A stretch of DNA of 64,000 bases from Microcoleus sp. FACHB-672. Its GTDB lineage: Bacteria; Cyanobacteriota; Cyanobacteriia; Cyanobacteriales; Oscillatoriaceae. Where the stretch lies: contig NZ_JACJOU010000004.1 of assembly GCF_014695725.1 (NCBI RefSeq), forward strand, positions 62,001 through 126,000. The letters run 5' to 3'. Positions within the stretch are counted from its first letter, which is position 1. Every line of letters begins with the position of its first letter. The notes below the pieces were generated by a model. That model was not told the DNA's origin, searched no databases, and was given only the letters and a program-made list of their open reading frames with translations. Shown one piece after another: positions 1-7,808 of this stretch. The position numbers were made by a program, and so were the translations under genes.

Positions 1-1
1 A

Positions 2-211
2 GGTGTTTATGGGGGGGCAACTGTGGAAGATATCCGCTTGCTCAAGGAGTTCAGCAAAGGACAGGCCGGAATCAAAGCATCGGGGGGAATCCGTACTTAT
101 CAGCAAGCCGTGGAGTTAATTTTAGCCGGCGCAACCCGTCTAGGCACCTCTCGCGGACCCGAATTAATTCGCTTACGCGATAACCTGGAAGAGAAGCGTG
201 AAGAAACATGA
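2..211 (+). CDS. deoC: Deoxyribose-phosphate aldolase, C-terminal fragment
   Basis: Only the last 69 codons are in the window; the reading frame is open to the left edge, so the gene begins upstream. DeoC is a class I aldolase that splits 2-deoxyribose-5-phosphate into acetaldehyde and glyceraldehyde-3-phosphate in deoxynucleoside breakdown. The fragment begins [11 protein letters not shown] and carries the conserved [10 protein letters not shown] segment, which contains the lysine next to the substrate phosphate pocket, followed by [11 protein letters not shown], the phosphate-binding end of the TIM barrel. It is followed by a heptamer repeat tract and recO on the same strand. Family assignment is firm from these motifs; activity cannot be judged because the Schiff-base lysine lies outside the window. 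Confidence 0.93.
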   Translation, partial: GVYGGATVEDIRLLKEFSKGQAGIKASGGIRTYQQAVELILAGATRLGTSRGPELIRLRDNLEEKREET

Positions 212-214
212 ACA

Positions 215-291
215 GACTAGGGACTAGGGACTAGAAGGACAAATTTGCCCAATACCCCATTCCCAATGCCCCATTCCCAATGCCCCATCCC
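215..291. repeat. Heptamer tandem repeats (STRR type), two blocks
   Basis: Two heptamer-phased blocks fill the deoC-recO gap. At 215-235 the unit GACTAGG occurs three times with a final variant. At 250-291 the units CCATTCC and CAATGCC alternate, giving a 14-base period. Short tandemly repeated heptamers between genes are known from filamentous cyanobacteria as STRR sequences. Similar tracts recur elsewhere in this window. Confidence 0.85.
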
Positions 292-304
292 CTAAATACT
301 AAAA

Positions 305-1342
305 ATGGGTCAAACTTACAAAGCGACTGGAATTAACCTAAAAGGCTCACCAATGGGCGAGTCTGATCGGCTCTTGACGATTTTGACGCGGGAGTTTGGT
401 TTAATTCGCGCAGTCGTACCGGGGGCGAGAAAGCCAAACTCGCAGATGGGGGGGCGCGGTGGCTTGTTTGTTGTTAACGAATTGCTGATTCAAAAGGGGC
501 GCTCGCTTGATAAAATTGCCCAAGCAGAAACTTTAGAATCTTATCCGGGTTTAAGTCGGGATCTGGGAAAACTTGCGGCTGGGCAGTATTTGGCTGAAGT
601 GGTACTTTGTCAAGCTTTGAGCGAACAACCGCAGGAAGAACTTTTTTGCTTGCTAAACGAGCATTTAAGTCGAATTGAGCAGTTACCCAACGCAGGCGAG
701 GGTGCAATGTCTGTGCCGGTGCTAGCCCACCTAACTCACGGTGTTTATCACCTTTTGGCTTTAGCCGGCATTGCGCCTCAAGTTCAATCCTGCTCTATCA
801 CCCAGCACCAGCTCATCCCAGATTTTACCGCGCCAGACTGGCGAGTTGGGTTTAGTATCGCTGCCGGCGGAACCGTGAGTTTACCAGAGAAACGCCGGTT
901 GGAGGGGCCAGGTTCAGGGCCGGTAATTGAACTGCAACGATCCGCTTCTAAAACCACAAAATTCGACATAAGTCAAGCTGGATTTAAAGCCGGCATAGAA
1001 ACGCGACCTGAAAAGATTTCAGCCTTAAAAAGCATTGCCATCGGCAACAAAGTGGCTGAGACTACTAACAACAGCTACCGCACACTCATCCATCCCGAAA
1101 GACCCGTAAAAATCGATACCCAGCTTAATGCCGTCGAACTGGCATTGCTTCAGCAGCTAGCGGAACCTCAGATACTTTGGCCCCAGGCCGGTTTATCTCA
1201 TTTACCTACCCAGAACACAGAGACAGCTTGGGTCGCAGTTGAACGCATTTTGCGTCAGTACGCTCAGTCTCAATTTGATCGCTCGATCCGCTCGGCTGCT
1301 TTAATAGATTCCTATTTTGCCTCCCTGCCCATTTCCCCGTGA
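305..1342 (+). CDS. recO: DNA repair protein RecO
   Basis: RecO works with RecF and RecR to load RecA onto SSB-coated single-stranded DNA in gap repair. The N-terminal OB-fold region is visible in the first 80 residues ([20 protein letters not shown], then [12 protein letters not shown]), followed by a helical body. At 345 residues it is longer than the roughly 240-290 usual for the family. The extra length lies around residues 195-255, a low-conservation stretch after the [13 protein letters not shown] segment. The start is the only ATG in front of the OB fold. The stop lies 3 bases before the next gene's ATG, so recO and the MFS gene are probably co-transcribed, with deoC upstream. Confidence 0.93.
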   Translation: MGQTYKATGINLKGSPMGESDRLLTILTREFGLIRAVVPGARKPNSQMGGRGGLFVVNELLIQKGRSLDKIAQAETLESYPGLSRDLGKLAAGQYLAEVVLCQALSEQPQEELFCLLNEHLSRIEQLPNAGEGAMSVPVLAHLTHGVYHLLALAGIAPQVQSCSITQHQLIPDFTAPDWRVGFSIAAGGTVSLPEKRRLEGPGSGPVIELQRSASKTTKFDISQAGFKAGIETRPEKISALKSIAIGNKVAETTNNSYRTLIHPERPVKIDTQLNAVELALLQQLAEPQILWPQAGLSHLPTQNTETAWVAVERILRQYAQSQFDRSIRSAALIDSYFASLPISP

Positions 1343-1345
1343 GCC

Positions 1346-2938
1346 ATGATGCGACTGTCTGATTCTGATTTTAAAATACAGCATTCACCCCTAAAACACG
1401 CTAACCAGCCAGCCAACGAAGTGAGCCAACCTCGCCCAAATGGCAATGGTAGTAATCAAATACCTTATCACCGCCCAAACGCTGATCGCTCAAACGGCAG
1501 CAAAGAGTCGGCTACCCACAGGCTTGATAAAATGCCTGTACCCGAGACTCCCGCGCAAAAAACAGGCGAACCGGCAAATGGGCATGGGGCAACCGATGAG
1601 CCAGAGAACACCGAAGCAGCCCCCCAGACGCTCTCCCCCTCCACCCCAGAACCCATCGAACCGGCGCAAACAGACCAGAGAGGATTTAGGCCGATTCTGA
1701 GAAATCGCAACTTTGTAACGATGTGGAGTGGCCAGATATTTTCTCAACTGGCGGATAAGGTGTATTTAGTGCTGATGATTGCGCTGATCGCCAGTAAGTT
1801 TCAGGCATCTGGACAAACGATCAGTTCCTGGGTTTCAGCGATTATGATCGCCTTTACCATTCCAGCCGTGCTGTTGGGTTCTCTAGCCGGCGCGTTTGTG
1901 GATCGGTGGCCCAAAAAAATAGTGATGGTGATCACGAATTTACTGCGCGGCGCGATTGTTTTGGCGTTGCCGGTGCAGTTGTGGGTAGTTCAGGATTGGG
2001 CACCTGTGGCGGGACTGCCGGTGGGATTCTGCATTTTATTAGCCGCAACATTCTTGGTTTCAACGCTGACGCAATTTTTTGCGCCGGCAGAACAAGCAGC
2101 CTTGCCTTTGATCGTAGAACGCGGCCAGCTTTTAGTGGCAAATTCACTCTACACCACAACAATGATGGCCTCGGTCATTATTGGGTTTGCCGTGGGAGAA
2201 CCGTTGCTGGCGTTGGCAGACACCTTATTCGGTCACTGGGAGATTGGGAAAGAACTGGTAGTAGGAGGTAGCTATTGCATCGCTGGTTTGCTGCTAGTTA
2301 CCCTCAAAACCGGCGAAAAGTCAATGCCGGCAGATCATGAAGCCCCCCATGTTTGGGAAGATATACGAGATGGTCTGCGCTACTTGCGGGAAAACCGACG
2401 CGTCCGCAACGCCATGATTCAATTAGTTATTCTCTTCTCAATCTTTGCCGCCTTAGCCGTTTTGGCCGTTCGTTTAGCTGAATTGATCCCCGCAATGAAA
2501 GCCTCTCAGTTTGGCTTTTTACTCGCTGCCGGTGGGCTAGGCATGGGTGCCGGTGCCGCAATTCTCGGTCACAAAGGCCAGCGCTTTTCCCACGCTCAAC
2601 TGAGTTTAGTTGGTTCAATGGGCATGGCAGCCTCTCTCGCCGGTCTATCCGTATTCACACAACAGCTATGGCCGGCATTATTGCTGATTACCACCTTAGG
2701 CGGATTTGCAGCCGTGGTCGGCGTTCCCATGCAAACCACCATTCAGGCAGAAACTCCCGAAGAAATGCGGGGCAAAGTATTCGGCCTACAGAATAACGGG
2801 ATTAATATCGCCCTTACCTTACCCTTAGCGTTAGCCGGTGTTGCCGAAACTTTCTTCGGATTAAAAGTCGTTTTTCTAGGCTTAGCCGCATTAGCCCTCG
2901 CCGGAGGCGTCTTAACCTGGTATATTTCCCGTAAATAG
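1346..2938 (+). CDS. MFS transporter (EntS-like exporter family)
   Basis: A 530-residue major facilitator. Residues 1-112 are a soluble, Pro/Glu/Asn-rich, low-complexity N-terminal tail with no predicted fold. The transport domain begins at about residue 113 (GFRPILRNRNFVTMWSGQIFSQLADKVY) and has about ten to twelve hydrophobic segments. The sequence GAFVDRWPKK after the second segment is the MFS loop 2-3 motif. This layout resembles the MFS_3/enterobactin-exporter group, but the substrate cannot be read from the sequence. Two adjacent ATG codons (1346, 1349) are possible starts. The gene begins 3 bases after recO. The long disordered N-terminus is unusual and could be a regulatory or interaction tail. 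Confidence 0.85.
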   Translation: MMRLSDSDFKIQHSPLKHANQPANEVSQPRPNGNGSNQIPYHRPNADRSNGSKESATHRLDKMPVPETPAQKTGEPANGHGATDEPENTEAAPQTLSPSTPEPIEPAQTDQRGFRPILRNRNFVTMWSGQIFSQLADKVYLVLMIALIASKFQASGQTISSWVSAIMIAFTIPAVLLGSLAGAFVDRWPKKIVMVITNLLRGAIVLALPVQLWVVQDWAPVAGLPVGFCILLAATFLVSTLTQFFAPAEQAALPLIVERGQLLVANSLYTTTMMASVIIGFAVGEPLLALADTLFGHWEIGKELVVGGSYCIAGLLLVTLKTGEKSMPADHEAPHVWEDIRDGLRYLRENRRVRNAMIQLVILFSIFAALAVLAVRLAELIPAMKASQFGFLLAAGGLGMGAGAAILGHKGQRFSHAQLSLVGSMGMAASLAGLSVFTQQLWPALLLITTLGGFAAVVGVPMQTTIQAETPEEMRGKVFGLQNNGINIALTLPLALAGVAETFFGLKVVFLGLAALALAGGVLTWYISRK

Positions 2939-2954
2939 CTGTCATGGTTGAGTA

Positions 2955-3111
2955 AACTTCTTGCAAAAACCCTTAATCGCATCAAACTCATTCACCTGAT
3001 CTGCCTATCCCTAAAGGCAGACGCCGGCTAACACCTGCTTATACCTAACGGCACATTAAGGCTATCATCTGCGTTTATCTGTGGTTAAAAAAACAACCTT
3101 TGCAAGAAGTT
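2955..3111. repeat. MITE-like inverted-repeat element
   Basis: A 13-base perfect inverted repeat, AACTTCTTGCAAA at 2955-2967 and TTTGCAAGAAGTT at 3099-3111, encloses 131 bases without an open frame. Just inside the right end is CATCTGCGTTTATCTGTGG (3066-3084), the reverse complement of the AACGCAGAT-type repeat seen at 14765-14794. The structure suggests a non-autonomous mobile element; no target-site duplication was confirmed. Confidence 0.55.
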
Positions 3112-3215
3112 CAAGTGTTCACGGTTAATTGTTCGCGCCTGAATGCGATAAACAATAAACCTTGAAGTATCAACACGGCTCACCGGCAGCCCATTGGGCA
3201 ACAAACAAATAAACA

Positions 3216-4490
3216 ATGCACATCGCTTGGCTTGGAAAAAAATCACCATTTTGTGGCAATGTCACCTACTCCCGCGAGGTCACAAATGCGCTGCTAGACC
3301 GGGGATACGAAGTGAGCTTCCTCCACTTTGCCCAAGAAGCCTTCGACCCGGATAACTTTTTTCCTTACCTGTGGGCCGGTCAGTTCGGCAGTACCGCCCG
3401 CACGGCTTTAAAAAAATCAAAAATTGCTCCAATCGTTGCAGAAGCGAACACCGGCCCTGTCGCCTGTGAAGTTTCTCTGCCTTGCCTCTATAAATCCACG
3501 ATTTACACAATTCCCACCTTAAAATCGAGCAAGGTGTTGAGCGACTCGCTGCGGAAGCTCAAACCTGACTTGGTTCATGCGTCTTTGACGCTGTCTCCCC
3601 TCGATTTTATGCTGCCAGAAATCTGTGAGGAACTGAATTTGCCGTTAGTGGCAACGTTCCACCCGCCGTTTGATGGCAAGTTGCGGAATTTGACTTCAGG
3701 AACGCAGCAGTTGATGTATCAGTTGTATGCGCCGTTTTTGGCCAATTATGACCGCACAATTGTTTTTTCCCAACTACAGCGAGATGTGCTGATGCGCTTG
3801 GGGGTTCCAGAATCGCGGCTGGCAGTGATTCCAAATGGAGTAGATGTCCAGAAGTATTCGCCTGGGCCTTCGCAGTTAAAGGCTCGATTGGGTGCAAAGC
3901 GGATTTTTGTCTATCAAGGCCGCGTTGCCTTGGAAAAGAATGTAGAGGCGCTGCTGAAGGCGTGGAAGCGGTCTGACATGGGTGCTGATAGCCGGCTCGT
4001 GGTTGTCGGCGATGGGCCGATGGCAGCCTCGCTGATGCAGTTTTACGGGGAAGATTACGGCATCACTTGGCTGGGATTTATTGGGGATGAGCAGCGGCGG
4101 ATCGAAATCCTGCGAGGGGCGGATGTATTTATTTTACCTTCCTTAGTTGAGGGGCTTTCCCTGTCGCTGTTGGAGGCGATGGCGTGCGGGTTGGCGTGTT
4201 TAGCCACGGATGCGGGGGCGGATGGGGAAGTGCTGGATGGGGGTGCCGGCGTGGTTTTGAGAACCCAAGGGGTGACGGGACAACTGCGAACCTTGCTGCC
4301 GGTGTTTGAACAGCAGCCGGAGTTTACTACGATGCTGGGGCAAAAAGCGCGTCAGCGAGTGTTGGAACGTTACACGCTCAGCAGCAATATCTCGCAAGTG
4401 GAGAAGCTTTATACTGAGGTCTTGCAGCAACACCGGCAGGTGCCTTTAAGAGTTAGTAGCAGTCAGCCAAGATTTATGAATCCGTTTTAA
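3216..4490 (+). CDS. Glycosyltransferase family 4 (GT-B fold)
   Basis: A 424-residue retaining glycosyltransferase of the GT4 type. It transfers a sugar from an activated donor to an unknown acceptor, probably in envelope polysaccharide or glycolipid synthesis. The N-terminal acceptor domain opens with MHIAWLGKKSPFCGNVTYSR. The linker carries VIPNGVDVQKYSP (about 205-217). The donor domain contains IFVYQGRVALEKNVEALL, VVVGDGP, and the EX7E-type stretch VEGLSLSLLEAMACGLACLATDAG near residues 308-332. No signal peptide or transmembrane segment is seen, so it is probably cytosolic or membrane-associated. The gene stands alone and is followed by a hairpin terminator. Family is certain; substrate and pathway are not. 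Confidence 0.9.
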   Translation: MHIAWLGKKSPFCGNVTYSREVTNALLDRGYEVSFLHFAQEAFDPDNFFPYLWAGQFGSTARTALKKSKIAPIVAEANTGPVACEVSLPCLYKSTIYTIPTLKSSKVLSDSLRKLKPDLVHASLTLSPLDFMLPEICEELNLPLVATFHPPFDGKLRNLTSGTQQLMYQLYAPFLANYDRTIVFSQLQRDVLMRLGVPESRLAVIPNGVDVQKYSPGPSQLKARLGAKRIFVYQGRVALEKNVEALLKAWKRSDMGADSRLVVVGDGPMAASLMQFYGEDYGITWLGFIGDEQRRIEILRGADVFILPSLVEGLSLSLLEAMACGLACLATDAGADGEVLDGGAGVVLRTQGVTGQLRTLLPVFEQQPEFTTMLGQKARQRVLERYTLSSNISQVEKLYTEVLQQHRQVPLRVSSSQPRFMNPF

Positions 4491-4513
4491 AGCCTTGGTG
4501 AATGAAATTTGTG

Positions 4514-4544
4514 CCGGCACCTGCAAATTTGGGGTGCCGGTTTT
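4514..4544 (+). terminator. Rho-independent terminator after the GT4 gene
   Basis: The arms CCGGCACC (4514-4521) and GGTGCCGG (4533-4540) form an 8-bp GC-rich stem followed by TTTT. It lies 24 bases after the glycosyltransferase stop codon. Confidence 0.75.
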
Positions 4545-4565
4545 ACAGTTATGCCGGCTTACTGT

Positions 4566-4845
4566 TATAGCACTACGCAAAAACATTAAAACATTGCTTG
4601 AAGGCTGCATCTACACATTCCCTGACTGTTTTAAATTCCTTCAGTCTCTGTTTCATCCAAGTTTTTAAGACAGCCCACCAACTTTCTATTTTGTTTAAAT
4701 CCGGTGAATAGGGCGGTAAATACCCTATCTCGCATCCCGCTGAAGAAGGGCTATAAGCATAGGGATAGTTTTCTCGCTCATCAAATCCTGTTTCATCGAC
4801 ATCGACTAATTTTTATTGAGCGACTTCTTCTGTTCTTGTTATGAG
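4566..4845 (-). pseudogene. IS630-type transposase remnant, left copy
   Basis: Read on the minus strand, this translates to an IS630-family DDE transposase C-terminus. It includes VDVDETGF, then PYAYSPSSAG, then GYLPPYSPDLNKIESWWAVL, and ends FNVFA at 4573. The part between the first Asp block and the final YSPDLN block is missing, and a stop codon interrupts the frame at 4813-4815. The terminal TATAGCACTACGCA (4566-4579) matches the ends of the element at 7607-7795. This copy lies in inverted orientation to that one and brackets the LuxR/RTX gene pair. Confidence 0.85.
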
Positions 4846-4854
4846 TAGAAAAAT

Positions 4855-5997
4855 TTAAAGATTTGCTATACCTAAATTTTTTAAAGCATACATAACTGCG
4901 CCAAGTCGGGTTTGAACATTAAATTTTTTATAAATATTCTCCATGTGTTTCTTGACAGTCCGATCACTCATCTCCAATCGTTTGGCGATTTGTTGGGTAC
5001 TTTGATCTTTGGCAACCCAAAACAATACTTCAGCTTCTCGTTTGGTTAATCCCAGTATTTGTAGTGCTTCAATTGAAAACTGATTGGGTTGATCTTCTTC
5101 AAGTAAAAGATAAAACTGTTCCATTTCAATGTTACAGCCAAAACGTATTTTCAATCGTTGTCCATTCAGTTCTAAAGTAATTGGACGAATTGAAGAAATA
5201 TCATTTAGTGATTGAAGAAATATAAATATTTGTTGATTAACCCAACGTTGTACAAAATCGGGTAAGGTCACTTGAACACAAGATAGTGAAAAGTAACGAT
5301 GTAAAATTTCTTCTGCTTTTTGAGTTGCCCATTTCACTTTGCCATCTATAGATAGGGAAATTAGTGCTGCTTGTTCAATAGCTTTTTGCTGTTTAGCAAG
5401 CAGATGATGCAAATGGTTGAAAGTGACAACGTTTTCATAAGCTTGTTTCAAGTGAGGGCGAATCAAATTTAGGATTAGGTGATCGTGTTCTGTAAAGCTT
5501 CGACGATTACGGCTGGCTGATAGGGCTAAGTGTTCCTGTCTTTTGTGGAATGGAGCAATGTCTGATCCACTCTTCAATCTAGACGGAAGTTCAAAGTGGA
5601 TTAGCAGTTGATCTTCCAGACCTAAGTGTTGAAAAAAATCTGAGTATAAAGGTTCCTGCCGGTGAAATTCTAATTCACTGAGAAAATCTGAAATTGCTAG
5701 TGCCTGTCCATCATTTGTTTGGACATAATGATAGGAAGCTGGATGAGCGAAAAAATTTTGACGGTTTGCTGTGAATGATTCAGCTACTATGCCTATCTCG
5801 GGATTTGGGAATGTGCGGATACGCGGCAGAATTGTATCGTCTGTACTGAAACTAGCTGCCCCAAATAATTCTGCACCGATCAACTTTGGCAAGGCTGTAA
5901 GTATTTGCCCTGGAAATTCATCTAGGTTACAGGGACTATAAATTGCTAATAAAAACTTGTGCAGATACTGCCAATCAATACTTGTCAGGGTTTCCAT
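4855..5997 (-). CDS. LuxR-family transcriptional regulator
   Basis: A 380-residue regulator with a typical GerE/LuxR helix-turn-helix at the C-terminus. GLTKREAEVLFWVAKDQSTQ (about 312-331) is followed by the recognition-helix region RLEMSDRTVKKHMENIYKKF. Residues 1-300 form a GAF-like sensor region without cysteine or histidine ligand motifs that I recognise, and there is no receiver domain, so it is not an obvious two-component regulator. It is transcribed divergently from the RTX calcium-binding gene, with 172 bases between starts and a near-perfect palindrome in that gap. Control of the RTX gene and of itself is therefore plausible but inferred. The stop lies about 10 bases from a decayed IS630 copy. 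Confidence 0.88.
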   Translation of the reverse strand: METLTSIDWQYLHKFLLAIYSPCNLDEFPGQILTALPKLIGAELFGAASFSTDDTILPRIRTFPNPEIGIVAESFTANRQNFFAHPASYHYVQTNDGQALAISDFLSELEFHRQEPLYSDFFQHLGLEDQLLIHFELPSRLKSGSDIAPFHKRQEHLALSASRNRRSFTEHDHLILNLIRPHLKQAYENVVTFNHLHHLLAKQQKAIEQAALISLSIDGKVKWATQKAEEILHRYFSLSCVQVTLPDFVQRWVNQQIFIFLQSLNDISSIRPITLELNGQRLKIRFGCNIEMEQFYLLLEEDQPNQFSIEALQILGLTKREAEVLFWVAKDQSTQQIAKRLEMSDRTVKKHMENIYKKFNVQTRLGAVMYALKNLGIANL

Positions 5998-6033
5998 AGA
6001 TTGTGGAGGGACAGGGACTGCTTAACAATTAAC

Positions 6034-6049
6034 TACGGCGATCACCGTA
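6034..6049. promoter_or_regulatory. Palindromic candidate operator between LuxR and RTX genes
   Basis: TACGGcGATCaCCGTA is a 16-base palindrome with one mismatched pair, 37 bases upstream of the luxR-type start and about 120 bases upstream of the RTX gene. LuxR-type regulators often bind palindromes of this size. Assignment to this regulator is inference. Confidence 0.45.
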
Positions 6050-6169
6050 TTGTATCCCTTAAAGGAAAATGGCACGCTAATACATACTCTTTTTTGTAAA
6101 TTACTAAACACCAAGGCAGTGGCTGCATCTCAGTTAATTCAACAACAATGCTAATTTGGAGTAATTGAT

Positions 6170-7489
6170 ATGGCTACAATCATCGGAACCTCTGGAAACG
6201 ACAATCTCTCTGGAACGGCTGGTAATGACAGCATCGTTGGGTTAGCTGGCAATGACATCATCAATGGGTTAGCCGGCATCGATACGATGGTAGGAGGTCA
6301 AGGTAACGACATTTACTATGTAGACAGCACCTATGATGTGATTACCGAAGGCGTTTATGCCGGCACAGATAATGTCTATGCCGATGCCAGCTATCGCCTA
6401 AGCGCAGAAAGCAGCGTGGAAAACCTTTTCCTGCGAGGCAGCGCTTATTATGGCTACGGCAACGGACTTGACAACTATATCGCCGGTAATGTCGGCAACA
6501 ACTACCTCTCGGGTGGCGCTGGCAACGACACCATCAATGGGGTTGCCGGCAACGATACGATGGTCGGCAGCACAGGTAACGACATTTACTATGTAGACAG
6601 CGCCGATGATGTGGTTACTGAAGGGGTGGGTACTGGCATAGATAGCGTTTATACCTCTGTCAGCTACGGTTTCAGTGCCCTTTTTGGAGGTGTCAGCGAT
6701 CATCCAAGTGCCCACGTGGAAAACCTTTACCTCCAAGGCAGTGCTTATTTCGGCCTTGGCAACGCACTTAATAACTCTATCGGAGGCAATGCCGGCAATA
6801 ACCTGATCTGGGGCGGTGCTGGCAACGACGTCATCAATGGTGCTGTCGGCAACGATACAATGGAAGGTGACGTAGGTAACGACACCTACTATGTAGACAA
6901 CTCCAGTGATGTGGTTACTGAAGGGGTGGGTGCCGGCACAGATACCGTTTATGCCTCTGCCAACTACACTTTAAGTGCCAACGTCGAAAACCTCTACCTC
7001 CAAGGCAGTGCTTATTACGGCGCTGGCAACGAACTTAATAACTCTATCGTAGGCAATGCCGGCAATAACTACCTCTGGGGCGCTGCAGGAAATGACAACA
7101 TCAATGGCGGTGCCGGCAACGATACGAATATTGGTGGGGACGGCAATGACACAATTAGAGGCAGCGCCGGCAGCGATGTCTTGACTGGAAGTGCCGGTGC
7201 AGATTACTTTACCTTCAACTCTGCCGGTGAAGGTATTGATACCATTAACGACTTTAGCTGGCAACAAGGAGATAAAATTGTGCTTTCATCTAGTGGGTTT
7301 AGCAGCTTACAAACTCCAGGTGGATCTCTGGCTCCCTCAGAGTTCGGCACTCGCATCCTCTACAACTCATCAACCGGCGCACTGTCTTTTGACCGAGATG
7401 GGACAGGGACAGTATACGGGTCAGTTCAAATCGCTACCCTATCAACCAGGCCAATTTTAATTAGCAGTGACTTCCAGGTTATTGCCTAG
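6170..7489 (+). CDS. RTX hemolysin-type calcium-binding protein
   Basis: A 439-residue acidic protein made of GGxGxDxxx nonapeptide repeats that bind calcium in a parallel beta-roll. Larger blocks, each with GNDTMVG, GNDIYYVDS and VENLYLQGSAYYG, repeat about every 91, 100 and 89 residues. There is no N-terminal signal peptide. The C-terminus (TGSAGADYFTFNSAGEGIDTI onward) is the kind of tail exported by type I secretion, so an extracellular or cell-surface location is likely. No secretion ATPase is nearby. GGAG stands about 9 bases before the ATG. The gene is divergent from the LuxR regulator and followed by a terminator. It lies inside the IS630-bracketed segment, so it may have been acquired with the regulator. 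Confidence 0.9.
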   Translation: MATIIGTSGNDNLSGTAGNDSIVGLAGNDIINGLAGIDTMVGGQGNDIYYVDSTYDVITEGVYAGTDNVYADASYRLSAESSVENLFLRGSAYYGYGNGLDNYIAGNVGNNYLSGGAGNDTINGVAGNDTMVGSTGNDIYYVDSADDVVTEGVGTGIDSVYTSVSYGFSALFGGVSDHPSAHVENLYLQGSAYFGLGNALNNSIGGNAGNNLIWGGAGNDVINGAVGNDTMEGDVGNDTYYVDNSSDVVTEGVGAGTDTVYASANYTLSANVENLYLQGSAYYGAGNELNNSIVGNAGNNYLWGAAGNDNINGGAGNDTNIGGDGNDTIRGSAGSDVLTGSAGADYFTFNSAGEGIDTINDFSWQQGDKIVLSSSGFSSLQTPGGSLAPSEFGTRILYNSSTGALSFDRDGTGTVYGSVQIATLSTRPILISSDFQVIA

Positions 7490-7555
7490 AATCGTTAGCC
7501 TTTTGCTAAAAGACCAAAGCAATTAATTTTATAACTTCAGCTCCTTTGACAGCTC

Positions 7556-7578
7556 AAAACTCTCAGAGGAGTTTTTCT
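7556..7578 (+). terminator. Terminator after the RTX gene
   Basis: AAAACTC (7556-7562) pairs with GAGTTTT (7569-7575) around a 6-base loop and runs into a T tract, 67 bases after the stop codon. Confidence 0.7.
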
Positions 7579-7606
7579 TAAACAAAATTTAAAGCAAGTA
7601 GATAAC

Positions 7607-7795
7607 TATAGCATTACGCGTTAAGGTTAGGACAGTAAAAGAATAGAAAAGAAAGTTACAACTCACCCAAAATAGAAAATTGGTGAACTGTGTTAAAAAC
7701 TTGGATAAAATAGAGACTGAAGGAATTTGAAACAGTCAGGGAATCTGTAGATGCAGCCTTCAAGCAATATTTTAATGTTTTTGCGTAGTGTTATA
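7607..7795 (+). mobile_element. Internally deleted IS630-type element, right copy
   Basis: This 189-bp element has imperfect terminal inverted repeats, TATAGCATTACGCG (7607-7620) and TGCGTAGTGTTATA (7782-7795), matching at 11 of 14 positions. Its plus strand encodes only the transposase end: SPKIENW, stop, TVLKTWIK, stop, RLKEFETVRE, VDAAFKQ, NVFA. It aligns with the left copy at 4573-4730 but points the other way. With only end sequences left it is effectively a MITE of that IS. Confidence 0.82.
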
Positions 7796-7808
7796 AAAAT
7801 TCAAACAA

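Noticed and set aside
1440-1747. Frames of 60-86 codons on both strands in the N-terminal part of the MFS gene
   Set aside because: They are shadows of the Pro-rich, codon-biased N-terminal tail and have no ribosome-binding site or known motif.
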